A DNA stretch of 54,343 bases from Bryobacteraceae bacterium (GTDB lineage: Bacteria; Acidobacteriota; Terriglobia; Bryobacterales; Bryobacteraceae), in assembly GCA_025928545.1 (NCBI GenBank), contig JAICJH010000047.1, positions 1 through 54,343 of the forward strand, given 5' to 3'. The translations under genes and the position numbers were made by a program. Shown here piece by piece: positions 26,412 through 34,875 of this stretch. Positions within the stretch are counted from its first letter, which is position 1, and every line of letters starts with the position of its first letter. The notes under the pieces are model-generated. The model had not been told where the DNA came from. It did not search any database and worked only from the letters and a program-made list of their open reading frames with translations.

Positions 26412-27383
26412 ATGAAACATAGAAAACTCGGCAAGGCAGGCTTTGAAGTCAGCGAAATCGGCTTTGGCGCCTGGGGGATCAGCGGCGTACAATGGATCGG
26501 CGCTACCACCAACGACTCATTGAGGGCACTGCGGGCCGCGATTGAGCGGGGTATCGACTTCATCGATACGGCGCTGGCGTATGGCGATGGCGTGAGCGAA
26601 CGTCTGGTCGGCCAGATTGTGCGCGAGGCCGGGGGGCGAGTGCGGGTGGCGACGAAGGTCCCACCGAAGAACCGCTTGTGGCCCGCTCGGCCGGGTATTG
26701 GAATCGAGGAAGTTTTCCCCTACGACTACGTCATGGCCTCGGTGGAAGAGAGTCTGCGCAATCTCAATATCGATTGCATCGACCTGCTCCAGTTGCATGT
26801 CTGGAACCCCGACTGGGTGGGTCGCGAGGAATGGCGCAAGGCGTTTGCCACACTCAAAACTTCGGGTAAAGTGCGAGCGCTTGGCGTCTCCATTAACGAT
26901 CATCAACCGGACTCCGGTATCGGAATTATCGAGACGGGCCTGATTGACACGGTGCAGGTAATCTACAACGTTTTCGATCAGACGCCGGAAGTGAATCTCT
27001 TCCCCGCCTGCCTGAAACATAACATCGGCGTTATCGCGCGCGTGCCCTTCGATGAAGGCTCGCTCACAGGCCGCATCGATGAGACGACGGTTTTCCCCGA
27101 GGGCGACTTCCGGAACGGTTACTTTAAGGGCGACCGAAAGAAGCAGGTGGCCGAACACGTGAACGCTATCGTGAACGATCTCGGGCTGCCGGATGCCGGC
27201 GCTCTGCCCGGTGTCGCGATGCGCTTTTGTCTGTCCTCGCCCGCCGTGTCCACTGTTATTCCGGGGATGCGGTCAATTTCGAGTGTGGAAGGCAACACGA
27301 TGGCCTCGGGCCAGGGGCCGCTGCCGACCGACATGCTGGATAAGCTGCGAAAACACGCCTGGAACCGCAATTTTTACGCGTAA
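26412..27383 (+). CDS. Aldo/keto reductase
   Basis: 323 aa, the usual length. The AKR catalytic tetrad is visible: D52 and Y57 in DTALAYGDG, K82 in VATKVPP, and H129 in LLQLHVW. The C-terminal part carries the NADP-binding stretch VSTVIPGMRSISSVEGN. It reduces aldehydes or ketones using NADPH; the pattern KHRKLGKAGFEVSEIGFGAWG is that of the YajO/AKR11-13-like groups. The substrate is not evident. An inverted repeat begins immediately after its stop. Confidence 0.92.
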   Translation: MKHRKLGKAGFEVSEIGFGAWGISGVQWIGATTNDSLRALRAAIERGIDFIDTALAYGDGVSERLVGQIVREAGGRVRVATKVPPKNRLWPARPGIGIEEVFPYDYVMASVEESLRNLNIDCIDLLQLHVWNPDWVGREEWRKAFATLKTSGKVRALGVSINDHQPDSGIGIIETGLIDTVQVIYNVFDQTPEVNLFPACLKHNIGVIARVPFDEGSLTGRIDETTVFPEGDFRNGYFKGDRKKQVAEHVNAIVNDLGLPDAGALPGVAMRFCLSSPAVSTVIPGMRSISSVEGNTMASGQGPLPTDMLDKLRKHAWNRNFYA

Positions 27384-27438
27384 GGCGGTTTCGGTATTTC
27401 CTCCCGTAATGTAATTCTTCCGAACCGCCGATAGGAGG
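27384..27438 (+). promoter_or_regulatory. Candidate SD-sequestering pseudoknot ahead of the SBBP-repeat gene
   Basis: GGCGGTTTCGG (27384-27394) pairs with CCGAACCGCC (27420-27429) with a single bulged base. The 25-base loop contains CCTCC (27400-27404), exactly complementary to GGAGG (27434-27438), the ribosome binding site of the next gene. Stem plus loop-to-SD pairing would form an H-type pseudoknot. Function is inference. Confidence 0.45.
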
Positions 27439-27445
27439 TTCGAGG

Positions 27446-30193
27446 ATGAATTCTATGGGCGGTCGCACGCGTAGCGTTGTTTTTACCTGTTGGTTGCTGG
27501 GGAACTGGAGCGCCATCTGCGCGGCCGGTATATCGGCGTCGCCGCAAATGCCTTTTTCATTCGTGGAGAATCGCGGCCAGGTTGATCCGGCGGTGCGGGT
27601 TATCGGTACCGGGCCGCAATTCAAGGCATGGTTTGAAGACAAGGGCGTGCTGTTCCAGCAGGGGTCGGCCACGGTCCAGGTAGATTTCGTCGGGGCCGGT
27701 GGCCGCCCTTCCATTGCGTTGCTGAACTCGCTGGACGCTTCGGCCAACTATCTTCGCGGCAGCGATCCGAGCCACTGGCAACGAAACGTACCTATGTTCG
27801 GTGCTGTGACCTATCGGAACGTTTGGCCGGGCATCGCTATCTCTTTCCGTCAGGACAAGATCGGAATGAAGGTGGAATACACGGTATCGCCGAAAGCCGA
27901 TATTGATCAGATCAGGCTTCGGTTTCACGGCGTTGTCGGGATTGATGGAGACGGAGGCCTGAACGTCAGGAGCCTCTCGGGCGAATTCCATGAAGAACGG
28001 CCTTTCATCTACCAGGGCGTCGACCGCACGCCTGTTCGCGGAGGCTTTGTCCAGACGGAGGAGGGCACTATCGGTTTTCTGGCCGATTACGATCATTCCC
28101 GCGAACTGATCATCGATCCGTCGATTCAGTTCAGCGGCTATTTCGGCGGCACAGGGCAGGACAACATCACCTCGGTGGCCGTCAATTCGACTTTCAATAT
28201 CATCGCGGCGGGCTGGACCACTTCATCGGATCTGCCCGCATCGGCCGGCGCCCGCCATTCAACTGGTGGTGGCGTGGATGCATTTATCGCGAGTTTCAGC
28301 CCCGTGGGTGGGCAGCTTGTTTATTGCACCTATTTGGGGGGATCCGGCGACGATCGCGCGTTCGGAATTGCAGTGGATGCCTCGAACGATGTATACATCG
28401 CAGGGTGGAGTTCATCGGTGAATTTTCCGGTGGTGGGCGGAATCCAAACGCGCCTGAGCGGCACGCGCGATGCATTCGTGGCGAAACTGAACGCAGCAGG
28501 AAACAGCCTCGTCTACAGTACGTACCTGGGCGGCTCCGGTGTGGATGTTGCCAATGCGATTGCGGTGGACACTTCGGGCAGGGCCGTGATTGCAGGCGAC
28601 ACTACTTCGACCAATCTTCCGGTCACTACCGGCGTCTTCCAGCGAATTCCGGCCGGCGGGCAGGACGTTTTTGTCGCGAGGCTGGCGGCGAATGGAGCGT
28701 CGCTGTCGTTCCTGACTTATTTTGGCGGCAGCGGAATGGATCACGGTACGACCGTTCAGATCGATCCCACCGGGCCGATTGTGATTGGAGGCGGGACCTA
28801 TTCCATCAATTTGCCGGTGCTGCTGGCGTATCAGGCGCACTCGGGAGGTGGACAGGATGGATTCGTCACGAAGCTCAACTCGACCGCGACGGCGCTCGTA
28901 CTCAGTACGTACCTCGGTGGTTCCGGCGGGTCTCCGGGGCTGCCAGAGCAGGTCAACGGCCTGGTCATCGGGCCAAGCAAAAACATTGTGGCGGCCGGCA
29001 TCACCAGTTCCGCGAATTTCCCAATTACGACCGGTACGCTCCAGTCCGTATACGGCGGCGGCCAGACCGACGGCTTTCTGACCAAGCTGAATGGCGCAAC
29101 CGGCGCATTAATGGTCTCAACGTTTTTGGGCGGCACACTGAATGATGGCATCAATGCCATAGCTGAGGATCAGTTGGGAAGACTTTACGTTACCGGTTTC
29201 ACGCTCTCAACCGACTTTCCCGTTATACGCGCCTCGCAGCCCGCATCCGCGAGCGGGCAATCAGGCGGCATGGATGCGTTTGCCGCCACTATCAACAGCG
29301 GGCTGAACCAGGAAACATTCGGCACTTACCTTGGAGGCTCCGGAACAGAGGCAGGCAACTCTATCGCAGTCGACGCGCTGACTTCATTCATCGTTGTCGG
29401 GCAGACGAGTTCGGCAGACTTTCCCGCATCCGGCAATCTCAATCATAACCAGCCGGCGAATCTAACCTCATTCATCACAAAGTTCTGTCCGGACTGGTCG
29501 CTTTCCATCGCAGCAGCGCAGTCGATCACGACGGATACCTGGCATACCGGAGGCGCCAACAGTACTGTGTCAACCTACGGCCAAACCGGCGATATCCCGA
29601 TCGTTGGCGACTGGACCGGATCGGGAGTGAAGCGTGTCGGCATGTTCCGCAACGGCATTTGGATTCTCGACACTAACGGCGACGGCATACTGAATGCCGG
29701 AGACAAGATCGTATCGTTTGGACAGGCCGGCGATATCCCGATAATCGGCGACTGGACTGGCACTGGAGGTCTGAAGCTGGGACTCTATCGCGCGGGTTCG
29801 TTCATTCTGGACCTAAGCGGCCATTTTTCGGGGGTGCCAACCGGAGTGGCCGACGCAACGTTTGCCTTTGGACTCGCAACGGATATTCCGGTTACCGGAG
29901 ACTGGAACGCCTCCGGCACCACCAAGGTCGGGGTATTCCGCAACGGGTTGTGGCTGGTCGATTACAACGGAGACCGTGTCTACAATCTTTCAGACAAGAG
30001 TTACACCTATGGCCAGGCTGGCGATATTCCGGTCACGGGAAATTGGGATTCCGCGGGTCTCACCCGACTTGGCGTCTATCGATCCGGGTTCTGGATCCTG
30101 AACTTCAGCGGCACAAATACGCTGGCAGTCCTGGGTCAGACAGAGTTATACATCGGCTTTGGCGGCATAGGGCAGACTCCGCTGGTTCGTTGA
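27446..30193 (+). CDS. Large secreted SBBP-repeat beta-propeller protein
   Basis: 915 aa with a strong binding site (AGGAGG) 8 bases upstream. After a signal peptide comes a DUF7948-type N-terminal domain (PFSFVENRGQVD through IIDPSIQFSGYFGG). Residues about 230-680 contain seven SBBP units of roughly 55-60 residues, each reading like TYLGGSGxDxxxxIAVDxxG ... AG.T.S.NFP. A second repeat type follows (about 710-915): four and a half units with GDIPIVGDWTGSG ... VGMFRNGIWILDTNGDG. Both are expected to fold as beta-propellers. Such proteins are abundant in acidobacteria and lack a known function; surface or extracellular binding is likely. Confidence 0.88.
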   Translation: MNSMGGRTRSVVFTCWLLGNWSAICAAGISASPQMPFSFVENRGQVDPAVRVIGTGPQFKAWFEDKGVLFQQGSATVQVDFVGAGGRPSIALLNSLDASANYLRGSDPSHWQRNVPMFGAVTYRNVWPGIAISFRQDKIGMKVEYTVSPKADIDQIRLRFHGVVGIDGDGGLNVRSLSGEFHEERPFIYQGVDRTPVRGGFVQTEEGTIGFLADYDHSRELIIDPSIQFSGYFGGTGQDNITSVAVNSTFNIIAAGWTTSSDLPASAGARHSTGGGVDAFIASFSPVGGQLVYCTYLGGSGDDRAFGIAVDASNDVYIAGWSSSVNFPVVGGIQTRLSGTRDAFVAKLNAAGNSLVYSTYLGGSGVDVANAIAVDTSGRAVIAGDTTSTNLPVTTGVFQRIPAGGQDVFVARLAANGASLSFLTYFGGSGMDHGTTVQIDPTGPIVIGGGTYSINLPVLLAYQAHSGGGQDGFVTKLNSTATALVLSTYLGGSGGSPGLPEQVNGLVIGPSKNIVAAGITSSANFPITTGTLQSVYGGGQTDGFLTKLNGATGALMVSTFLGGTLNDGINAIAEDQLGRLYVTGFTLSTDFPVIRASQPASASGQSGGMDAFAATINSGLNQETFGTYLGGSGTEAGNSIAVDALTSFIVVGQTSSADFPASGNLNHNQPANLTSFITKFCPDWSLSIAAAQSITTDTWHTGGANSTVSTYGQTGDIPIVGDWTGSGVKRVGMFRNGIWILDTNGDGILNAGDKIVSFGQAGDIPIIGDWTGTGGLKLGLYRAGSFILDLSGHFSGVPTGVADATFAFGLATDIPVTGDWNASGTTKVGVFRNGLWLVDYNGDRVYNLSDKSYTYGQAGDIPVTGNWDSAGLTRLGVYRSGFWILNFSGTNTLAVLGQTELYIGFGGIGQTPLVR

Positions 30194-30220
30194 TCGTTTT
30201 GCCGTGCCGAACAGTGGCGC

Positions 30221-31456
30221 TCAGTGGCTTTCGGTCACTGTGCCGGAGACACGGGGCTCAGCGGGAATGTCGAAGGTGGCAAGCGGATCGGGATGGCCGG
30301 GATCGAAGCTGGATAGCCCAGCTGGCACGTCGATCATGTATCTCGCGAAAGGGATGTTTGCCTGTTTGACGACAGTTGCGATCAACTTTGCCAGTTCGTA
30401 GCTTCCATAGTTGTTGTGATGCGTGGTATCGCCATCGGCAAACGCCCGCGGCGCATTATCCGGACCCAAGGCCTCGTAGAATGCCTTGCTCAGCGCATTG
30501 AGCTCGATCACAGCGACATCATTTTCCCGTCCGACCTTGCGCACAGCCTCGGGATAGTCTCCCAGATTATTGATGATCTTGCCGGCATCGGCGCCGGTGC
30601 CCCAGGCCAACCGGTTCACCGGCGTAATCAGGATCGGCGTAGCGCCATGTCGCCTCGCGGCATCGACAAACATCTTCAAATCCGCGGCATATGTTGTGAA
30701 AGCGCCAACTCCCTCGCCTTTTTCCTTCTGATCGTTGTGCCCCATCTGGATCAGAAGGAAGTCTCCGGATCTGATGACGCTCATGATCTTGCTTAGGCGC
30801 TGCTCGCCGATGAAACTCTTCAGCGATTCGCCAGACTCGCCGTTGTTTGCGATGGCGATGCCTGGCCCGAAAAATCGCGTGATCATCTGGCCCCAGCTAT
30901 TGAACGGCTCGCTCGGCTGATCGGTCGAGGTAGAATCGCCTGCAATATAGAGGGTCGGCAGGTAGCGGTCGGCTTTTGTGATTTCGACTGTGCGGACCGC
31001 GGGGTGTGGCCCCGTGAATTCGAGCGTAATCTTGTCATCCCACGCCCAGGCTTCGGTCGTCTTTTCGCGATCCTTGAGCTTGACCTCGCCGCCAGTCGGG
31101 ATCTTCGGCGTGCGCGTATTGACAACAAAAGTCCGGACTTCGAGTTTTCCCGGCGCAATGCGGACTTTCTCCAGCATCAGACGCCGGAGTTCCGCCTTGA
31201 CTGTGGTGTCCGTAGACTGCTGCGGATCACCCAGCGTCAGGGTGACGTTATAGTTGCCTTCTTCCGGTACGCGGACCGAGAAGTAGATTGGAGTCTCGCC
31301 GGCACCATGCGTCGATGGCTCGTAGCCGTAGCCACGTTCGGGAGTGTAAAGCGTTGTGGAAGCCATTGTGGCGAGGTCGAATTTCTGCGCAGCGAGGGTC
31401 GAAACCGCACCGGCGAGGATAAAGGCCGCCACCGCAGAAATCAGAATTCGCTTCAT
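30221..31456 (-). CDS. Rhamnogalacturonan acetylesterase-like SGNH hydrolase
   Basis: 411 aa from ATG 31456; the start overlaps the upstream stop by 4 bases (ATGA). Signal peptide ILISAVAAFILAGAVSTLAAQ, then an N-terminal beta domain (about 25-160) that may bind carbohydrate, then an SGNH esterase domain with block I GDSTS, the GESGES stretch, block III GHND and the catalytic Asp/His in DGDTTHHNNYG. This matches carbohydrate esterase family 12-type rhamnogalacturonan acetylesterases that remove acetyl groups from pectin. Its partner gene encodes an oligogalacturonate lyase, which supports the pectin role. Confidence 0.88.
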   Translation of the reverse strand: MKRILISAVAAFILAGAVSTLAAQKFDLATMASTTLYTPERGYGYEPSTHGAGETPIYFSVRVPEEGNYNVTLTLGDPQQSTDTTVKAELRRLMLEKVRIAPGKLEVRTFVVNTRTPKIPTGGEVKLKDREKTTEAWAWDDKITLEFTGPHPAVRTVEITKADRYLPTLYIAGDSTSTDQPSEPFNSWGQMITRFFGPGIAIANNGESGESLKSFIGEQRLSKIMSVIRSGDFLLIQMGHNDQKEKGEGVGAFTTYAADLKMFVDAARRHGATPILITPVNRLAWGTGADAGKIINNLGDYPEAVRKVGRENDVAVIELNALSKAFYEALGPDNAPRAFADGDTTHHNNYGSYELAKLIATVVKQANIPFARYMIDVPAGLSSFDPGHPDPLATFDIPAEPRVSGTVTESH

Positions 31457-32685
31457 GACCTGGCTATCTCCACCGCGAAAACATACGTCGGTCCCAGCAT
31501 ATTCGACCTGAACACGACCCATTTCTCATCTGGCGTGAAACTGACGTTCGGCTCCAGGCTGTAATTGTGTTTCTTCATATTCACCAGCCGCTCGGAACGC
31601 AGAACGCCTGGGTTCACGAAGTTCTTGTCCTCTATGCCGCGGTTTGGAATGAGTTCCGGCCGGAACAGGTAGATCCATTCGCCGTCTTTCGCGCGCGCCA
31701 CCTGCCCCGGATCGCCGCCATCGCCGCAGAACAGCTTGCCGTCTTTCGTGACGTTAAAGTGAATCGACCACTCGTCGCGTTGCAGGTGATACCAGGTGCG
31801 TTCTTTGGTTTCGACGTTGTATCCAGCCAGCCAGAAGACTTCGCCGCGCGGTGTCTGTAAGTCGTACCAAATTGTCTTGCCATCCGGAGCCCAAAATTCG
31901 TGCCCGAATATCTCCATGGACATGGTCCGCGTGTGAATCTGCGTGATGTGGGTGCCATCGGCACGCATGGTCCAGATGCGATCGACCTTATGCCAGGGGC
32001 CTTCGTGACAAAACATTAGTAAAGTGGGATCTGTCGGAGAGAATTCCAGATGATTCAGCCAGTCGGTGCTCTTGTGAATCGTCTTCACTTCGCCGGTCTT
32101 CACGTCGATGGTGAACATGCCCATGGGAATTCGAGCGGCCAGACGTTCCTCCATCATCTGACCTTTGTTCTGCGCCTGGATGAGTTGCTGCGGCTGTCCG
32201 GGAGCTGTGACGTTCACGGCGGGTGCATCGCGTTCCGTGTAGGTGCCGGCCATCAGGGTCTCATCCGCGTTCACCGTGACAACGGAACTGCGCGCGGGGA
32301 CCTTCGCGATCTCACGCGTAATGCCTGTATTGACGTCGGTTGAAAAGACCGCGTCGCCCTTCAGGTAATAGACATTCTGCGACCTGCGTCCAGTAACGAT
32401 CACCCGAACAGCACCGGTGACCACCGCTTTGGTGGCGTGAGTTTCGAGGTCGAGAACTGAAATTCCGGAGGGCGTTGTATAGATGAGATTCTTGCCATCG
32501 GCAGTGTAGCCGTTCTGATTGAAATAGAGACTGGCACTGCCTGGTTCGTCCGTCAGACGCACAATTCGATGGCCGGTGTCGGGGTCGATCCAGGTTTTCG
32601 GCGGGATCCCGGTGTTGGAGGAATTCTGAGCGACCAATAAGCCAGCCGTTGCCAGGCCGCAGATGACGGAGAACCAAACTCGCAT
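31453..32685 (-). CDS. ogl: Oligogalacturonate lyase (PL22-like), exported
   Basis: 410 aa from ATG 32685 (a TTG two codons earlier is in frame). A signal peptide (VWFSVICGLATAGLLVAQ) precedes a seven-bladed propeller. Family features: NHLEFSPTDPTLLMFCHEGP, HKVDRIWTMRADGTHITQIH, IFGHEFWAPDGKTIWYD and HNYSLEPNVSFTPD, which hold the metal-binding and catalytic His residues of PL22. The enzyme cleaves unsaturated or saturated digalacturonate to 4-deoxy-L-threo-5-hexosulose uronate. Classical Ogl is cytosolic, while this one has a leader. It is coupled to the esterase gene. Confidence 0.87.
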   Translation of the reverse strand: MRVWFSVICGLATAGLLVAQNSSNTGIPPKTWIDPDTGHRIVRLTDEPGSASLYFNQNGYTADGKNLIYTTPSGISVLDLETHATKAVVTGAVRVIVTGRRSQNVYYLKGDAVFSTDVNTGITREIAKVPARSSVVTVNADETLMAGTYTERDAPAVNVTAPGQPQQLIQAQNKGQMMEERLAARIPMGMFTIDVKTGEVKTIHKSTDWLNHLEFSPTDPTLLMFCHEGPWHKVDRIWTMRADGTHITQIHTRTMSMEIFGHEFWAPDGKTIWYDLQTPRGEVFWLAGYNVETKERTWYHLQRDEWSIHFNVTKDGKLFCGDGGDPGQVARAKDGEWIYLFRPELIPNRGIEDKNFVNPGVLRSERLVNMKKHNYSLEPNVSFTPDEKWVVFRSNMLGPTYVFAVEIARS

Positions 32686-32772
32686 GATCAATTATGCCGC
32701 TTTTCCCGGCGGACTGCCCTCCGGTTGGGATACTGGCAGGGTAAAGTGGCCCTCGCTAATTCAAAGACCTGG

Positions 32773-34875
32773 ATGCATTCGGCACCGGCTGTCGTTACGA
32801 TGCTCCTTCTTACGGAGGCTGTATATATACGACCGGAACTGCCGGCGGGGAGCAGTGTTCTGGTGGGCAGCGATTTCGAGATGCTGCATCGGTGGCGCCT
32901 GCTGTTCGCGAGGCAAGGGCTTTTCGGAAGTCGCCACACCGTGCCGGCATGGAATCCGCACGAGGTGCTGGGCGCGCCTTTCGCGGCGAACCTGCAGAGC
33001 TTCCCGTGGATTCCGACCCGTCTGGTGTTGCTTCTGCTTGATCCCGCGGTCGCCTTCGCAGCCGGAGTTGCCATGGCTGCCGCATTGGCGGCGATATTCA
33101 CCTGGCTTTACTGCCGCCGCGCCGGCCTGTCGCCAACGGCGGCTGCGGTAGCGGGTTGGACGTTCGCCTGCGCCGGATATTTTTCCTCGCGTATAATGGC
33201 TGGACATCTGCCTCTGCTGGAGGCTTATCCGGCTCTTCCACTGCTGCTTTGGCTGGTTGATCGGGCACTGGCGCCAGACCGTTCCGAGCGGAGAAGACGC
33301 GACCTTGCGGCACTGGCAGTAAGTTGCGCATGCGTCGCGGTCGCCGGACATCCGCAGGTGCCGGCATACGCATTGTTCTCCGCATTTCTGTACGCTGCCT
33401 GGCGAGGTCGAGATGCCGGGATCAGGGATCGCCTTCGGGCGGCTGCTGCCATGGTTCTCGGAATTGGACTCACGCTGGCGGCCTGGTGGCCAATGTTGAT
33501 GCTGATCGGGCGAAGCACGCGTCTCCTGAATCTCGCCGCACCGAACAACGACGTCGCGATGCCCTACAGCCGATTGCTTGCGCTGATCGTGCCAGGAATC
33601 CAGGGCTGGGCCGAACCCATCTCACTAGCGACGACGGACGCGTTCGCGGGCTACCCCAACGACTCTTATTTCTGGGACACCGCTTCATATATGGGTCTTT
33701 TGCCCCTGGCCGCAATTGTCATGTTGCTGCTCTGCTGTATTGCCGGGAAGCGTATGCCCGAGTGGCGATGGCGATATTTGGCGTGGCTTGGAACCGGCGC
33801 GCTCGTTTGCTCGCTGCCGTTAGCAGGCCCGTTGCTTCACGCTTTGCCCGGGACCCTACTCCGTAGCCCGGCGCGAATGCTCTACATGTCCACATTCTGC
33901 GCAGCCGTGGCACTGGGAGTTTCTGTCGATAGACTCCTCCGGATCAATTGGCATGCCGGCGCCTGGCTGGTCAGAGCCGGAGTAGCCTTACTCCTCGTCT
34001 TACATATTGCCGATCTCTGGCACTTCGATCATTGGTTTATCCTGTCTTATCCGCGTGAGGACAGTTCACCGGCGTTTGGCAGCACTATCGCCCGCGAGTT
34101 GGGCGATTACCGACTGGCGGCGGCCCGCAACGGCGCAATTGATTCCTATGAGGAAAAGTGGGACGATGCCGGGGGCTTCGATTCCATCTTTTCGGCCCGG
34201 TTTAATCGCGCGTACATGGCATTAGCCGGACAACCCGCCGATACAAACGAGCAACTGTTCGATGCGTCGGAATTACCTCGGCACGCACTGGAAGCACTCG
34301 GAGTTCGTTTTGTGATTACGACGGAGTATCGGGAAGACCTCCAACTCGTCAGCGCGACCGATACCTATTTTTATCGCGTTCCGGATCCAGCGCCGCGGGC
34401 GCAGTTCTATGCCGCCAATCAGGTTGAGTTTGCGCCCGACTCGCAGATACCCGAGCTATTCGCAGGCGGGCAGTGGCGCCGGTTGCTGTTAGCCCCGGAG
34501 GCCCGGCTGAAAATGCCGGGTGTGGATGCCGGTTCCAGGCTTGAGGATAACGCTAACCAGACCAGAATCGACTACCAGCGCACTTCCAGCGATGAAATAT
34601 TTCTGAACGCCGCCCTTCCAAAGCCGGGCTTTGTTTACTTACTGGAATCTTATGATCCGGGCTGGACTGCAACCATTGACGGGACCGCCGCACCGGTCTT
34701 GCCCGCCAATGGATTCGCCATGGCGGTTCCGGTTCAAGCTGGAAAGCACGCCATCAGGCTGCAGTACAGTACTCCCGGCCGTCTGGCGGGCGTAACGATG
34801 TCATTGCTCAGCCTCACATTGATGACGGTGTTGATTCTATCCGTAAAGCCGCCCCGGGATGGAGAACCCGCGTGA
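32773..34875 (+). CDS. YfhO-like multispan membrane protein
   Basis: 700 aa from the ATG at 32773; an in-frame start at 32725 would add a non-hydrophobic extension. About a dozen hydrophobic segments fill the first 420 residues, with conserved GT-C-like pieces (WNPHEVLGAPFAANLQSFPW, AGYFSSRIMAGHLPLLEAYPALPL, and LGLLP-type loops). The C-terminal half is soluble, with the YfhO ending ESYDPGWTATIDGTAAPVLPANGFAMAVPVQAGKHAIRLQYS. YfhO proteins are linked to glycosylation of cell-surface polymers such as lipoteichoic acid in Firmicutes; the Gram-negative role is unknown. Its stop overlaps the GTG start of the CHAT gene. Confidence 0.85.
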   Translation: MHSAPAVVTMLLLTEAVYIRPELPAGSSVLVGSDFEMLHRWRLLFARQGLFGSRHTVPAWNPHEVLGAPFAANLQSFPWIPTRLVLLLLDPAVAFAAGVAMAAALAAIFTWLYCRRAGLSPTAAAVAGWTFACAGYFSSRIMAGHLPLLEAYPALPLLLWLVDRALAPDRSERRRRDLAALAVSCACVAVAGHPQVPAYALFSAFLYAAWRGRDAGIRDRLRAAAAMVLGIGLTLAAWWPMLMLIGRSTRLLNLAAPNNDVAMPYSRLLALIVPGIQGWAEPISLATTDAFAGYPNDSYFWDTASYMGLLPLAAIVMLLLCCIAGKRMPEWRWRYLAWLGTGALVCSLPLAGPLLHALPGTLLRSPARMLYMSTFCAAVALGVSVDRLLRINWHAGAWLVRAGVALLLVLHIADLWHFDHWFILSYPREDSSPAFGSTIARELGDYRLAAARNGAIDSYEEKWDDAGGFDSIFSARFNRAYMALAGQPADTNEQLFDASELPRHALEALGVRFVITTEYREDLQLVSATDTYFYRVPDPAPRAQFYAANQVEFAPDSQIPELFAGGQWRRLLLAPEARLKMPGVDAGSRLEDNANQTRIDYQRTSSDEIFLNAALPKPGFVYLLESYDPGWTATIDGTAAPVLPANGFAMAVPVQAGKHAIRLQYSTPGRLAGVTMSLLSLTLMTVLILSVKPPRDGEPA

